DNA of 64,000 nt from Hellea sp. (GTDB lineage: Bacteria; Pseudomonadota; Alphaproteobacteria; Caulobacterales; Maricaulaceae): positions 1-64,000 of the forward strand of contig JAOIVW010000009.1 of NCBI GenBank assembly GCA_028224375.1, written 5' to 3'. Made by a program: the position numbers and the translations under genes. Every line of letters starts with the position of its first letter. Positions within the stretch are counted from its first letter, which is position 1. Under the pieces are notes generated by a model. The model had not been told where the DNA came from and searched no databases. It saw nothing but the letters and a program-made list of their open reading frames with translations. This document shows, one piece after another, positions 15,962 through 24,342 of the stretch.

Positions 15962-18025
15962 ATGAATACCTATTTTTTGCGCGGCGCATCAGCTGCAACC
16001 CTTCTTATCTCTGTGTCCACATCTGCCTTCGCCCAAGACGGTCATCTGTTGGACGAAATCATTGTCACGGGCTCGCCTTTGGTACGCTCCGTTGACGAAG
16101 CCATCACCGGCGTTTCCGTCCTATCGGGCGAAGAATTGTCGGAACGCTTAGCCGGCACTATCGGCGAGACCCTTAAATCCGAACCCGGCGTCTCCTCCAC
16201 CTTTTTTGGCGCAGGCGCTTCGCGGCCCATTATTCGCGGCCAAGGCGGAGACCGCGTGCGTGTACTGACCAATGGCATTGGATCCATTGATGCTTCTTCA
16301 GCCTCTCCTGACCACGCCGTTGCCGCCGAACCCGCACAAGCCGAACGTATCGAAGTTGTGCGCGGCGCGGCAATTTTGCGGTATGGCTCTTCAGGCTCTG
16401 GCGGGATTGTCAATGTCATAGACGGACGTATTCCCAGCGAAAAGCCTGACGACGGCTTAGACGGCGCTGTTCGCATTGGCGCAAGCTCAGTGGATAGTGG
16501 GCGCGAAGCTGCGGGCTCGCTTGATTTCGGCGCAGGAAATATTGTGTTTCATCTGGACGGCACATTTAAAGAAACTGACGATTACAAAATTCCTGGCTTT
16601 GCCGAGAGCGCTGTTCTCCGAGACCTTGAAGCCGCAGAAGATGGCGGTGAGGGCGGCGACGAAGATGAAGCGCGCGACCTGCTTGAAAACTCGGCAACTA
16701 AAACAACCGGAATTACAGGCGGTGTATCTTATGTAGGCGACCGCGGATTTTTTGGCATCGCCTATCATAGAACAGACTCAGATTATGGCATCCCTGGAGG
16801 TCATGAAGAAGGCGAAGAAGAGGAAGGCGGCTTCGGCGAAGAAGAGGAAGAAGGCGAAGAGCAAGTCACAATCGACCTAAACCAAGATCGTATTGATGTG
16901 AATGGCGCCTTGGAATTGGACGGCTTCATTGAAAAAGTACAATTTTTCGGCGGTTATGCAAATTACGAACATACAGAATTTGAAGCCCCCGGCGAGCCCG
17001 GCACCGTTTTCACCAATGAAGGCTTTGAAGGTCGCTTCGAAGCTATACAAGAAGAACGCGGCGGATGGACAGCTGCTCACGGCGTACAATATCGGTACCG
17101 CGATTTTGCCGCCATTGGGGATGAAGCCTTTGTCCCGCCGACGACGACTGAGCAAATTGGTATCTATACCTTCCATGAAGTAGAATTGGGTGAAATCCAC
17201 CTTGAAGGTGCGGGACGCTATGAAAATACGTCTCAAGATAATAGCGTGACAGATGAAACCATTGACTTTGACCTGTTCAGTATTTCGGCCGGCGGTGACT
17301 ACCATCTCTCTGACGCTCTGCGCATTGGCGGGACGGTTTACCGCACAGAGCGGGCACCAACCACGGAGGAGCTCTTTTCTAACGGGCCGCATTTGGCAAC
17401 GAGTCAATTTGAAATCGGCGACGCTGATTTGGGCAAAGAAACGGCTACTGGCATTGAAGGGGCTATCCGTTACCGCGCAGACGGGCATTACCTAACCCTG
17501 AATAGCTACTACACAGACTACGATGACTTTATTTTCGAACGGGCTACAGGCGAAGTCGAAGACGGGCTTGATGTCTCCCAGTTCACAGGCATAGATGCCA
17601 CCTTTAGAGGATTTGAAGTTCAAGCTGGCGCGGATTTAGCCGAGATTGGAAACTTTACCTTAAAAGGGGACTCCTTGGCCGAATATGTACGGGCCAAAAC
17701 GGATACCGGAGACCTTCCCCGTATTCCGCCATTTTCTGTCTTAACAGGTCTTGAAGCGGAAAGTGATCGTTATACCTTCCGCGCGGAAGTTGAATACACC
17801 GCAGAGCAAAACAAAATCGAGACATTTGAGCTCCCGACAGATGATTTTGCGCTCGTCAATCTCTTTGCAACATGGCGGGCCCCTGCGGGCACTCAAGATG
17901 TTAGATTAAGTGTATCCGTTTTAAATCTACTGGATGATGATGCGCGCCAGCATACATCATTCCTAAAAGACACTGTGCCGCTACCGGGCAGAAATTTCCG
18001 GTTTAATATGTCGACTAAATTTTAA
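15962..18025 (+). CDS. TonB-dependent outer-membrane receptor (ZnuD-like, metal uptake)
   Basis: I choose ATG 15962 (MNTYFLRGAS), giving a signal peptide ending SAFAQ and 687 residues. A TonB-box-like LDEIIVTGS follows, then the plug domain (GETLKSEPGV, RPIIRGQGGDRVRVL, ASSASPDHAVAAEP, IEVVRGAAILRYGSSGSGG) and a 22-strand barrel ending in FRFNMSTKF. The SPDHA block is typical of ZnuD-related receptors. Two extracellular loops are extremely acidic (about residues 228-245, and an E/G-rich stretch at 281-301), where ZnuD has His-rich loops; these could collect divalent cations. The preceding small gene is His-containing. The substrate (zinc or copper) is inferred. Confidence 0.88.
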   Translation: MNTYFLRGASAATLLISVSTSAFAQDGHLLDEIIVTGSPLVRSVDEAITGVSVLSGEELSERLAGTIGETLKSEPGVSSTFFGAGASRPIIRGQGGDRVRVLTNGIGSIDASSASPDHAVAAEPAQAERIEVVRGAAILRYGSSGSGGIVNVIDGRIPSEKPDDGLDGAVRIGASSVDSGREAAGSLDFGAGNIVFHLDGTFKETDDYKIPGFAESAVLRDLEAAEDGGEGGDEDEARDLLENSATKTTGITGGVSYVGDRGFFGIAYHRTDSDYGIPGGHEEGEEEEGGFGEEEEEGEEQVTIDLNQDRIDVNGALELDGFIEKVQFFGGYANYEHTEFEAPGEPGTVFTNEGFEGRFEAIQEERGGWTAAHGVQYRYRDFAAIGDEAFVPPTTTEQIGIYTFHEVELGEIHLEGAGRYENTSQDNSVTDETIDFDLFSISAGGDYHLSDALRIGGTVYRTERAPTTEELFSNGPHLATSQFEIGDADLGKETATGIEGAIRYRADGHYLTLNSYYTDYDDFIFERATGEVEDGLDVSQFTGIDATFRGFEVQAGADLAEIGNFTLKGDSLAEYVRAKTDTGDLPRIPPFSVLTGLEAESDRYTFRAEVEYTAEQNKIETFELPTDDFALVNLFATWRAPAGTQDVRLSVSVLNLLDDDARQHTSFLKDTVPLPGRNFRFNMSTKF

Positions 18026-18996
18026 AGCCGTAAACTAACAGCTTCTGCGGCGGCCAGTCCTGAGAGATACGCTCCCTCAACTCGGCCGCCCAGACACCAA
18101 TCCCCGCAGGCTGCCAGGCCGAGTGCGGGGTCATATAACGTCCCCTGCTCTGGCGATTTAGAAACTGACGCATAAAGCCAGCGGTGCAGACTGAGGTGAG
18201 GCGCTTTAGAGACATCTATGCTGCATAAAGCACTTGCTGACGCTTCCATCTGAGCTTGCACCCATGCTCTGTCAGCTTCGGCATGCTCATTTGACCAGTC
18301 AGGCGCAGCGTGAACCATGAGAGTTGTGACGGACTCATTTCGATTAGGTTTGGCGCTGTTGACGGCAAGCCAAGCATTGACATCATTATTGACGCGCAAT
18401 GTGTCCCAGCCAAAATCATGATGACCGACCCAGCCAACCATCAGCGCGAAACAAGCCTCCATTTTTGTAGCTTTCAGCGCTGCCATGCAGCTAAACTCGT
18501 TCGGCAATAAATCAATGGCCTGCACAGAAGGCACAGCGCAAATTATGTAATCAAAGCCGCCCTCCTCTTGGCCGTCTTCAAACGCCAATGTCCATTTCTT
18601 GTTATCTCTTTTCAGTTTCGAAACTCTGGCCCCTAAGGAAATACCTAGACCCTCAGCCATAGCCTTCGGCCAGCTATTCATACGCGGCGTGCCGACAAAC
18701 CGGTCACCGCCCGTATCTGCCGTCATCTCGCCGTCTTTTTTATAGACAGCGCGGCCTTGCCACGGGGCCACGACGCCTTGCTCTATCGCGGCTTCAACGG
18801 CATTTTGAAAACGTGGGTCACGCGCCGTGAAATATTGCGCGCCGTGGTCAAATTCGTAATCCCCCGCATAGCGCGTGGACATACGCCCGCCCACACCACG
18901 AGATTTATCAAACAGCATGACCTGCGCAACGTGTCTGAGCTGATGCGCCGCTGTCAATCCTGACAGTCCTGCGCCGATAATCGCAATTTTAAACAT
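18022..18996 (-). CDS. Renalase-like NAD(P)/FAD-dependent oxidoreductase
   Basis: ATG 18996 starts MFKIAIIGAGLSGLTAAHQL, a Rossmann GxGxxG motif directly at the N-terminus. GGRMSTRYAG and the FDHGAQYFTAR block are typical of the bacterial renalase-like amine-oxidase family. The C-terminal FAD-binding block (GLAACGDWCLGGRVEGAYLSG) is also present. At 324 residues it is complete and soluble. Bacterial renalases oxidise 2- or 6-dihydro-NAD(P) isomers back to NAD(P), but that activity is not proven for this clade. It is convergent with the TonB receptor: the two stop codons overlap within TTAA at 18022-18025. Confidence 0.85.
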   Translation of the reverse strand: MFKIAIIGAGLSGLTAAHQLRHVAQVMLFDKSRGVGGRMSTRYAGDYEFDHGAQYFTARDPRFQNAVEAAIEQGVVAPWQGRAVYKKDGEMTADTGGDRFVGTPRMNSWPKAMAEGLGISLGARVSKLKRDNKKWTLAFEDGQEEGGFDYIICAVPSVQAIDLLPNEFSCMAALKATKMEACFALMVGWVGHHDFGWDTLRVNNDVNAWLAVNSAKPNRNESVTTLMVHAAPDWSNEHAEADRAWVQAQMEASASALCSIDVSKAPHLSLHRWLYASVSKSPEQGTLYDPALGLAACGDWCLGGRVEGAYLSGLAAAEAVSLRL

Positions 18997-19101
18997 ACAC
19001 CGCATTATCCTGTTCTATGATGAGCCTCTGCGATATGAAGTTTTACCGCTCTGCACAAGTCATCTGCCTAGGATTTAAGAGAACGGGAGTAATGCAAACT
19101 C

Positions 19102-19163
19102 ATTGGTATGACCAATTATATCAATTGGTCTATATGTCGGTATACAATTACTTGTTAATTGGT
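19102..19163. promoter_or_regulatory. Cluster of ATTGGT/ACCAAT half-sites
   Basis: ATTGGT (19102-19107), ACCAAT (19111-19116), ATTGGT (19124-19129) and ATTGGT (19158-19163) form two nested inverted repeats plus a further direct copy. The block lies in the 349-bp gap between the renalase-like gene (starts 18996, minus) and gap (plus), 106 bp and 183 bp from their starts. It is a candidate operator; the regulator is unknown. No other gene is seen in the gap. Confidence 0.45.
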
Positions 19164-19345
19164 TTTATCCTCTGGATTCAGGACAAAATCTAAGCTAGGT
19201 GTCTTTTTGAAACGGCGGCTTATCCATACATGTTCAAATTACGAACACTATGTGACGAGTTTGCACGGCTAAGGACTATATTTTTACTTTGTGATTTCAC
19301 GAAAATAAGAACATGACAGCCTTTCGAAATTAGAAGGATATGACT

Positions 19346-20356
19346 GTGACAACTAAAATAGCAATTAACGGATTTGGACGTATCGGGCGGAATATTTTGC
19401 GCGCCCTCGAGGAGAGCGGACGCGATGACATGCAGGTCGTTGCCATTAATGATTTGTCCTCGACCGATAACCTGGCTCACTTGTTAAAATATGATTCCGT
19501 GCATGGACGTTTTGGCGGCACTGTTAGCAACACGGAAACGTCGATCAATATTGGTAAAGGCGATATCCAAGTCACCTCTATTCGTAATCTCGAAGATCAG
19601 AACTGGGCGGATAATGATGTTGATATTGTTATGGAATGTACGGGCATATTTACAGACCGCGACGCCGCAGCGAAACATTTAGACGCCGGCGCAAAACGCG
19701 TTTTGGTATCTGCGCCCGGTAAAGATGCTGAGAAAACGATTGTTTACGGCGTCAACCACGACACCCTGACCAAAGATGACCTTGTTGTCTCTAATGCCTC
19801 TTGCACGACAAATTCCCTCGCCCCTGTTGCGAAAGTTTTGCATGATTCTTTTGGTATTGAGAACGGCTTCATGACAACCATTCATGCCTATACGGGCGAT
19901 CAGCCCACGCTCGATACTATTCACCGCAAGGATTATAACCGTGGACGCGCAGCGGCCATGTCGATGATACCGACATCAACAGGCGCGGCCAAAGCCATTG
20001 GCCTGGTTATCCCTGAGCTTAACGGCAAATTGGACGGCAAAGCCATTCGCGTGCCCACACCCAATGTCTCCGTAGTTGACCTAGTTGTGAATACGACAAA
20101 ATCTACCGATGCCGAGGCTGTGAACGCGGCCATACGCGCGGCGTCTAATGGAGCTTTGAAAAATATCATGCAGCTTATTGACGATAAGACCGTCTCGATT
20201 GACTTTAATCATGACCCGCATAGTTCAAGCGTTATGAGCGAAGAAACGGTCGTCATGGACGGCAACATGGTCCGCGTATTGTGCTGGTATGATAATGAGT
20301 GGGGTTTTTCTAACCGGATGCTCGACACTGCTGCCGCAATGGCAAAATTCCTTTAG
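19346..20356 (+). CDS. gap: Glyceraldehyde-3-phosphate dehydrogenase, type I
   Basis: The enzyme is NAD(P)-dependent and interconverts glyceraldehyde-3-phosphate and 1,3-bisphosphoglycerate. I place the start at GTG 19346, because AAGGA lies 7 nt upstream; the ATG at 19340 is only 1 nt from it. This gives 336 residues, beginning TTKIAINGFGRIGRN (NAD-binding fold). The catalytic SNASCTTN has Cys153 by this numbering, and the active-site His lies in the HAYTGDQ block. The end (WYDNEWGFSNRM) is normal. It is followed after a few bases by a PEP carboxylase homologue, so lower glycolysis and anaplerosis look co-expressed. Confidence 0.97.
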   Translation: MTTKIAINGFGRIGRNILRALEESGRDDMQVVAINDLSSTDNLAHLLKYDSVHGRFGGTVSNTETSINIGKGDIQVTSIRNLEDQNWADNDVDIVMECTGIFTDRDAAAKHLDAGAKRVLVSAPGKDAEKTIVYGVNHDTLTKDDLVVSNASCTTNSLAPVAKVLHDSFGIENGFMTTIHAYTGDQPTLDTIHRKDYNRGRAAAMSMIPTSTGAAKAIGLVIPELNGKLDGKAIRVPTPNVSVVDLVVNTTKSTDAEAVNAAIRAASNGALKNIMQLIDDKTVSIDFNHDPHSSSVMSEETVVMDGNMVRVLCWYDNEWGFSNRMLDTAAAMAKFL

Positions 20357-20392
20357 ATTTTTTTGGAAATTCCCTTTTGGGAGGAGACTAAC

Positions 20393-23227
20393 ATCGCCCG
20401 CAAATCCACAGCTGCCGAGCTTCACAAGCGTCTTCAAGCACAATTAAAAGAGCATCAGAGCCGTAAGGTCTCTGACCCGCAATCCAATGCGGTCAAATTG
20501 CTGGCCTATGACATTTCCAAAGATGTTGAAGACCGGGCCGTAGCCTTTCGTGATATCGAAGCCTTAGTCAAAACAATCTCGGATGATGCCGCTATTGAGC
20601 GCGCCCGCCGCCTGCGTGAACGCGCCAATATTCGCAGCCTCCGCGCCATGGACAAAACCATCACGGACATCGCCGCCAAGGAAGCTGCAAAAGGATTTAA
20701 GTCTTTCAAGGCCTGGGCAGAATTACCGGGATTAGGCATTGTCTTGACCGCGCATCCGACCTTCTCACTGTCTCGCGATATTCGCGATTGTTTAGGCCGC
20801 ATAGCTTCCGCAGAAGACGGCGAGTATAAGAGCGAAATCAGCGAGCTTAAAACCTATCCCTATCTGCCAAAACGCGCACCCACCCTCAAAGAAGAACATG
20901 AGGACACGCAAGACGCGCTCTCCCGCATACAAATCGCGCTGAACGGTATAAATGCCAAAATTCTTGATACGGCGCGGAAAAACTTCCCTGATAAATGGGC
21001 GAGCCTGACCCCTCACCTCGTCGATGCTTATAGCTGGGTTGGCTATGATATTGACGGCCGCACAGACATTACATGGGGTGATGCTCTGCGTCTGCGCCTT
21101 CAGGAAAAGCGTGACCAATTACTGCGTTACAAACATTCCGCTCAAACCATTCAAGGCAAGGGTAAAGTCGACGCCAAGGGCGAAGCGGCGATGGACAAGC
21201 TGATTGATAAATTATCCGATGCCCATGAAAGCGCCGAACGCGACCTTATTCTTTTCGAAAAAGATATCACCGACCCTGAAAACCTTGTCGCGGCGGCGAA
21301 CAACCTCACGCGAAGCTCCACGCGCCGCTTCCTAAACCTTAAACCCGCAATGCCGCTGATCAAAAAAGCGATTGCCTGCGCAAAATCAGATGTCGTTATC
21401 AAAGACCTTATTTGTCTGCGCGCGCAAATGGTGGCCTTTGGCCTGGGCACTGCGCGGATACATTTCCGCCTTAATAATCGCCATGTTGTTTCGGCGATGA
21501 AATCAACCTTCGGCATGGATGAGAAATCATCTGACAACCGCACCATGTTGATGAAGGCCTCAATGCTGACAAAGAATGTCAAAGCTCAGCCCGTCAACTT
21601 TGCCTCTCTCGCGCTCGAAAAATCTACCGCCCATGAGAAGATGATCCTTACCGCACAAATCCATAAATATATTGATGACGCAACGCCTATCCGCCTGTTA
21701 ATTGCGGAGACCGAAGATAGCCTCACGCCGCTCGGCATGCTTTATCTCGCGCGCCTTTACGGACTTGAAAAACATCTTGATATCTCGCCACTTTTTGAGA
21801 CCGCAGATGCGCTTAATAATGGTGGCCGTATCATCGGTAAAATGCTGAGCAATGAGGTTTACCGCGACTATATTAAAGATCGCGGCGTCTTTGCCATCCA
21901 GACAGGGTTTTCAGATGCCGGCCGCTTTATGGGCCAAATTCCAGCGACCCTTGCCATTGAACGCCTGCAATCTCATTTCGCGGCGCAGATGGAAAAATAC
22001 GGCATGAAAGATGTCGTCTCGCTTGTCTTTAATACGCACGGCGAAGGCCTTGGGCGCGGCGGTCACCCCGGCACCGTGGTTGATCGCGTCAATTATGTCA
22101 TGAGCCCTTGGGCCGTGCATCAATTTGAAAAGCGCGGCATGCCGCTTTGCCACGAGACCAGTTTCCAAGGCGGTGACGGCTTTATGTGGTTTCAAACGGA
22201 CACGCTCGCCCGCGCCACTGTCGGCTCTTTGATTGAAGCGCGATACGCCGATAAATCCGAATCTGATGATGATGTGTTCTATGAGGAAAATGACTTCTCT
22301 TGGGATGTATTCCGCACCATCGCCTCTGAGCAAGACAGCCTTTACAATGACCAAAATTACGTCGGCTTGCTCGGCGGCTTTGGACAAAATATGCTCATCC
22401 CGACAGGCTCTCGCGCGGCGAAGCGCGCCAAGTCAGGCAGTGATATGTTTAACCCGCGCCAACTCCGCGCCATTCCGCATAATGCGATTTTGCAGCAATT
22501 TGGAACACCCGCAAATATCTTTTACGGTGTAGGCCGCGCCGCCGCGATTGACCCTGAAAAGTTTATCGCCCATTTCCAAAATTCAGCCCGTGCCAAATCT
22601 ATCTTCACGCTAGTTATTCGCTCTATGGAGCGCTCTAACCTATCTATCCTAACCGCCTATGGCCGTCTTTTTGATCCAGGGTTTTGGGTTAGCCGCGGTC
22701 TATCAGGTAATGAGCCGCGCCTAGCGCATAAGAGCCTTATCGTGGCCAATACGCTTATGGCTCTGCCGTGGCGCTCACAAATTATGGACCTGGCAAACCG
22801 CCTTCGGATGGATGTTTACGACTCAGTGCGTTTCTTTGAGGCCTGTGACTGCGGCGCGAAATTTGACAATATCGAAACGCTGGAAATCCTGCATTCACTT
22901 CGCCTCGCCGTGGTCATGAAGATGATGATTATCGCCGCCGAATTACCGGCGATTGGCGAGGAAGGCACTTCGCAAATGAATGTGCTGCAAAAACTACAAA
23001 CCTTCCAAATCGACAGCATCGTCTCTGATCTTCAGCTCCAATATCCCGCAACGCGCGCAGCGCTTGAGTGGACTGAAAAACTGCAAGAGAAGACAGACAA
23101 ACATGTGGCCCCATCAGGCGGTTTCCCGCATATTAGCGAGACCATCATTAAACCGCTAGAACGCGCAAGAGACTTAACGCGGCAAATTACCATAGCGATA
23201 ACGCACCATTATGATGCCTTTGGTTAG
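20393..23227 (+). CDS. ppc: Divergent phosphoenolpyruvate carboxylase homologue, apparent AUC start
   Basis: PEP carboxylase forms oxaloacetate from PEP and bicarbonate. The protein (about 944 residues) keeps family landmarks: VLTAHPT with the catalytic His, a FSDAGRFMG block aligned with SDSAKDAG, and GRGGHPG aligned with the second half of HGRGGxxGRGG. Several usual residues differ: the Glu after HPT is Phe, the first Arg of HGRGG is Glu (HGEGLGRGG), and QGE is QGG. The start is odd: a strong GGGAGGAG (20379-20386) lies 6 nt before ATC 20393, while the only upstream candidate, TTG 20363, has no ribosome site and would translate the Shine-Dalgarno itself as FWEE. It probably forms an operon with gap. 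Confidence 0.8.
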   Translation: MARKSTAAELHKRLQAQLKEHQSRKVSDPQSNAVKLLAYDISKDVEDRAVAFRDIEALVKTISDDAAIERARRLRERANIRSLRAMDKTITDIAAKEAAKGFKSFKAWAELPGLGIVLTAHPTFSLSRDIRDCLGRIASAEDGEYKSEISELKTYPYLPKRAPTLKEEHEDTQDALSRIQIALNGINAKILDTARKNFPDKWASLTPHLVDAYSWVGYDIDGRTDITWGDALRLRLQEKRDQLLRYKHSAQTIQGKGKVDAKGEAAMDKLIDKLSDAHESAERDLILFEKDITDPENLVAAANNLTRSSTRRFLNLKPAMPLIKKAIACAKSDVVIKDLICLRAQMVAFGLGTARIHFRLNNRHVVSAMKSTFGMDEKSSDNRTMLMKASMLTKNVKAQPVNFASLALEKSTAHEKMILTAQIHKYIDDATPIRLLIAETEDSLTPLGMLYLARLYGLEKHLDISPLFETADALNNGGRIIGKMLSNEVYRDYIKDRGVFAIQTGFSDAGRFMGQIPATLAIERLQSHFAAQMEKYGMKDVVSLVFNTHGEGLGRGGHPGTVVDRVNYVMSPWAVHQFEKRGMPLCHETSFQGGDGFMWFQTDTLARATVGSLIEARYADKSESDDDVFYEENDFSWDVFRTIASEQDSLYNDQNYVGLLGGFGQNMLIPTGSRAAKRAKSGSDMFNPRQLRAIPHNAILQQFGTPANIFYGVGRAAAIDPEKFIAHFQNSARAKSIFTLVIRSMERSNLSILTAYGRLFDPGFWVSRGLSGNEPRLAHKSLIVANTLMALPWRSQIMDLANRLRMDVYDSVRFFEACDCGAKFDNIETLEILHSLRLAVVMKMMIIAAELPAIGEEGTSQMNVLQKLQTFQIDSIVSDLQLQYPATRAALEWTEKLQEKTDKHVAPSGGFPHISETIIKPLERARDLTRQITIAITHHYDAFG

Positions 23228-23262
23228 TTTGTGGCTTTGAGCTCCGCTCAAAACACAAACAC

Positions 23263-23341
23263 CATTACACATAAAAAATCAAAAGCCTCAAAAAACACCC
23301 ACTCTTAGGGTGTTCTTTTGAGACTTTAGTTATGTGTAATG
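23263..23341. terminator. 79-nt near-palindrome after ppc (possible terminator or MITE-like)
   Basis: CATTACACATAA (23263-23274) pairs perfectly with TTATGTGTAATG (23330-23341). Inside, the AAAGCCTCAAAA...ACACCC arm pairs with GGGTGT...TTTTGAGACTTT around ACTCTTA. It lies 36 nt after the ppc stop. The loop-proximal stem could act as a terminator for gap-ppc, but the long symmetrical structure with no clear T-run also resembles a small inverted-repeat element. Confidence 0.5.
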
Positions 23342-23501
23342 ACGATTCGACAACTCCGCTGCCCCTCCCAAAAACCACGCTCAAAAACCAACTCCACACT
23401 GAACTTTGGGGGGTGAGTCACCGTAATACACTACCCTTATGGTTAACAATATGTGTATCAAAAGATTAAGCGGTTTACCCATTTCCTAGGTATACCCCCC
23501 A

Positions 23502-23546
23502 GAGCCTCTCTTGGATTCTCCCCAACGCTTTATTTAGGAGAGGCTC
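23502..23546. repeat. GAGCCTCTC/GAGAGGCTC inverted repeat
   Basis: Perfect 9-bp arms (23502-23510 and 23538-23546) are separated by 27 nt. They lie in the otherwise gene-free gap 23342-23670 between ppc and the convergent ChrR-like gene. The function is unknown; the wide loop makes a terminator unlikely. I see no gene or RNA family in this gap. Confidence 0.35.
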
Positions 23547-23670
23547 GCCCCATTTACCAAAATTAAAACGATTGTCTCGCGTCATACTAAGGCGGAAGAA
23601 TATTAATGCCGCGACGTATTGCTGTCAAAGCAATCTACGAGAGGTTTAGCTTTTCGCGTTAGGCCAGAGA

Positions 23671-24342
23671 TTAAATCCCAACAACCCTCTGCACGACCTT
23701 TGGCAGCCAGCCTTGCATCTTAAGCGGTCCTTGCGTCATGACTAGGCAAATGCAGTCCTCGCCCTCATCAATATGCGGACTGTGGATTTCTGTTTCGTCT
23801 TCAATGTGCAGGTCGCCGCGCTTAAAGCACTTATCGCCAATCGTGTAGCTGCCTGTCAGGATGAGCGTCCACTCTTCGCCGTTATGGCTATGTTCGGGCA
23901 TTTTCATCCCGCCTTTAGCTTTGAGAAGATAGAGTCGTTCGCCGTCTTTCGTGCGACGATCTCCGAGGACATCATGAACGGCTACGCCAGGCACCATTGA
24001 TTTCCACTGCAAGTCATTGAGGCCATGACCGAGCGCGTGGCGCAGACTCTTAGGTGCCAAGCTTTTTGTATGTAAGGGTTCAGCGGGAGGTTGATTATCA
24101 TTTTGCTCTGGCAGTGCGGCCAGTGCATTTCCCATGAAAAGCGGGGATAAAGCTTTGGAGCCGCCTATCTCCATCATAGATGCCGCTAAGAGTTCCTGAA
24201 AAGTCACACGCTGGGCAACGCGCTCTGATATCTCGCTTTGGCACGCCACCATGATGTGCTTAGCAGGACTGAGTTTTCCAGCGGCGTAATCAGCGATGAT
24301 ATCTTCATCCATGATAACGTTATTTTGGGCCTTCGAAGTCAT
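23671..24342 (-). CDS. ChrR-family cupin anti-sigma factor
   Basis: The protein has 223 residues. Its start shares one base with the stop of the sigma gene (TAATG), so the pair is translationally coupled. The N-terminal 85 residues form the anti-sigma helical domain (IIADYAAGKLSPAKHIMVAC). The C-terminal part is a ChrR cupin with metal ligands visible in PEHSHNGEEWTLILTG and a later H in EIHSPHIDEGEDC. In Rhodobacter ChrR, the pair releases sigma-E on singlet oxygen. Unusually, the His and two Cys that bind zinc in the Rhodobacter N-terminal domain align here with Gln, Ser and Val, so the zinc site appears lost while the cupin site is retained. Confidence 0.85.
   Translation of the reverse strand: MTSKAQNNVIMDEDIIADYAAGKLSPAKHIMVACQSEISERVAQRVTFQELLAASMMEIGGSKALSPLFMGNALAALPEQNDNQPPAEPLHTKSLAPKSLRHALGHGLNDLQWKSMVPGVAVHDVLGDRRTKDGERLYLLKAKGGMKMPEHSHNGEEWTLILTGSYTIGDKCFKRGDLHIEDETEIHSPHIDEGEDCICLVMTQGPLKMQGWLPKVVQRVVGI

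Noticed and set aside
16781-16865. Repeated Glu/Gly codons in the TonB receptor as a possible sequencing or assembly artefact
   Set aside because: The frame stays open, codons vary between GAA and GAG, and the position fits a surface loop, so a genuine acidic loop is more likely.
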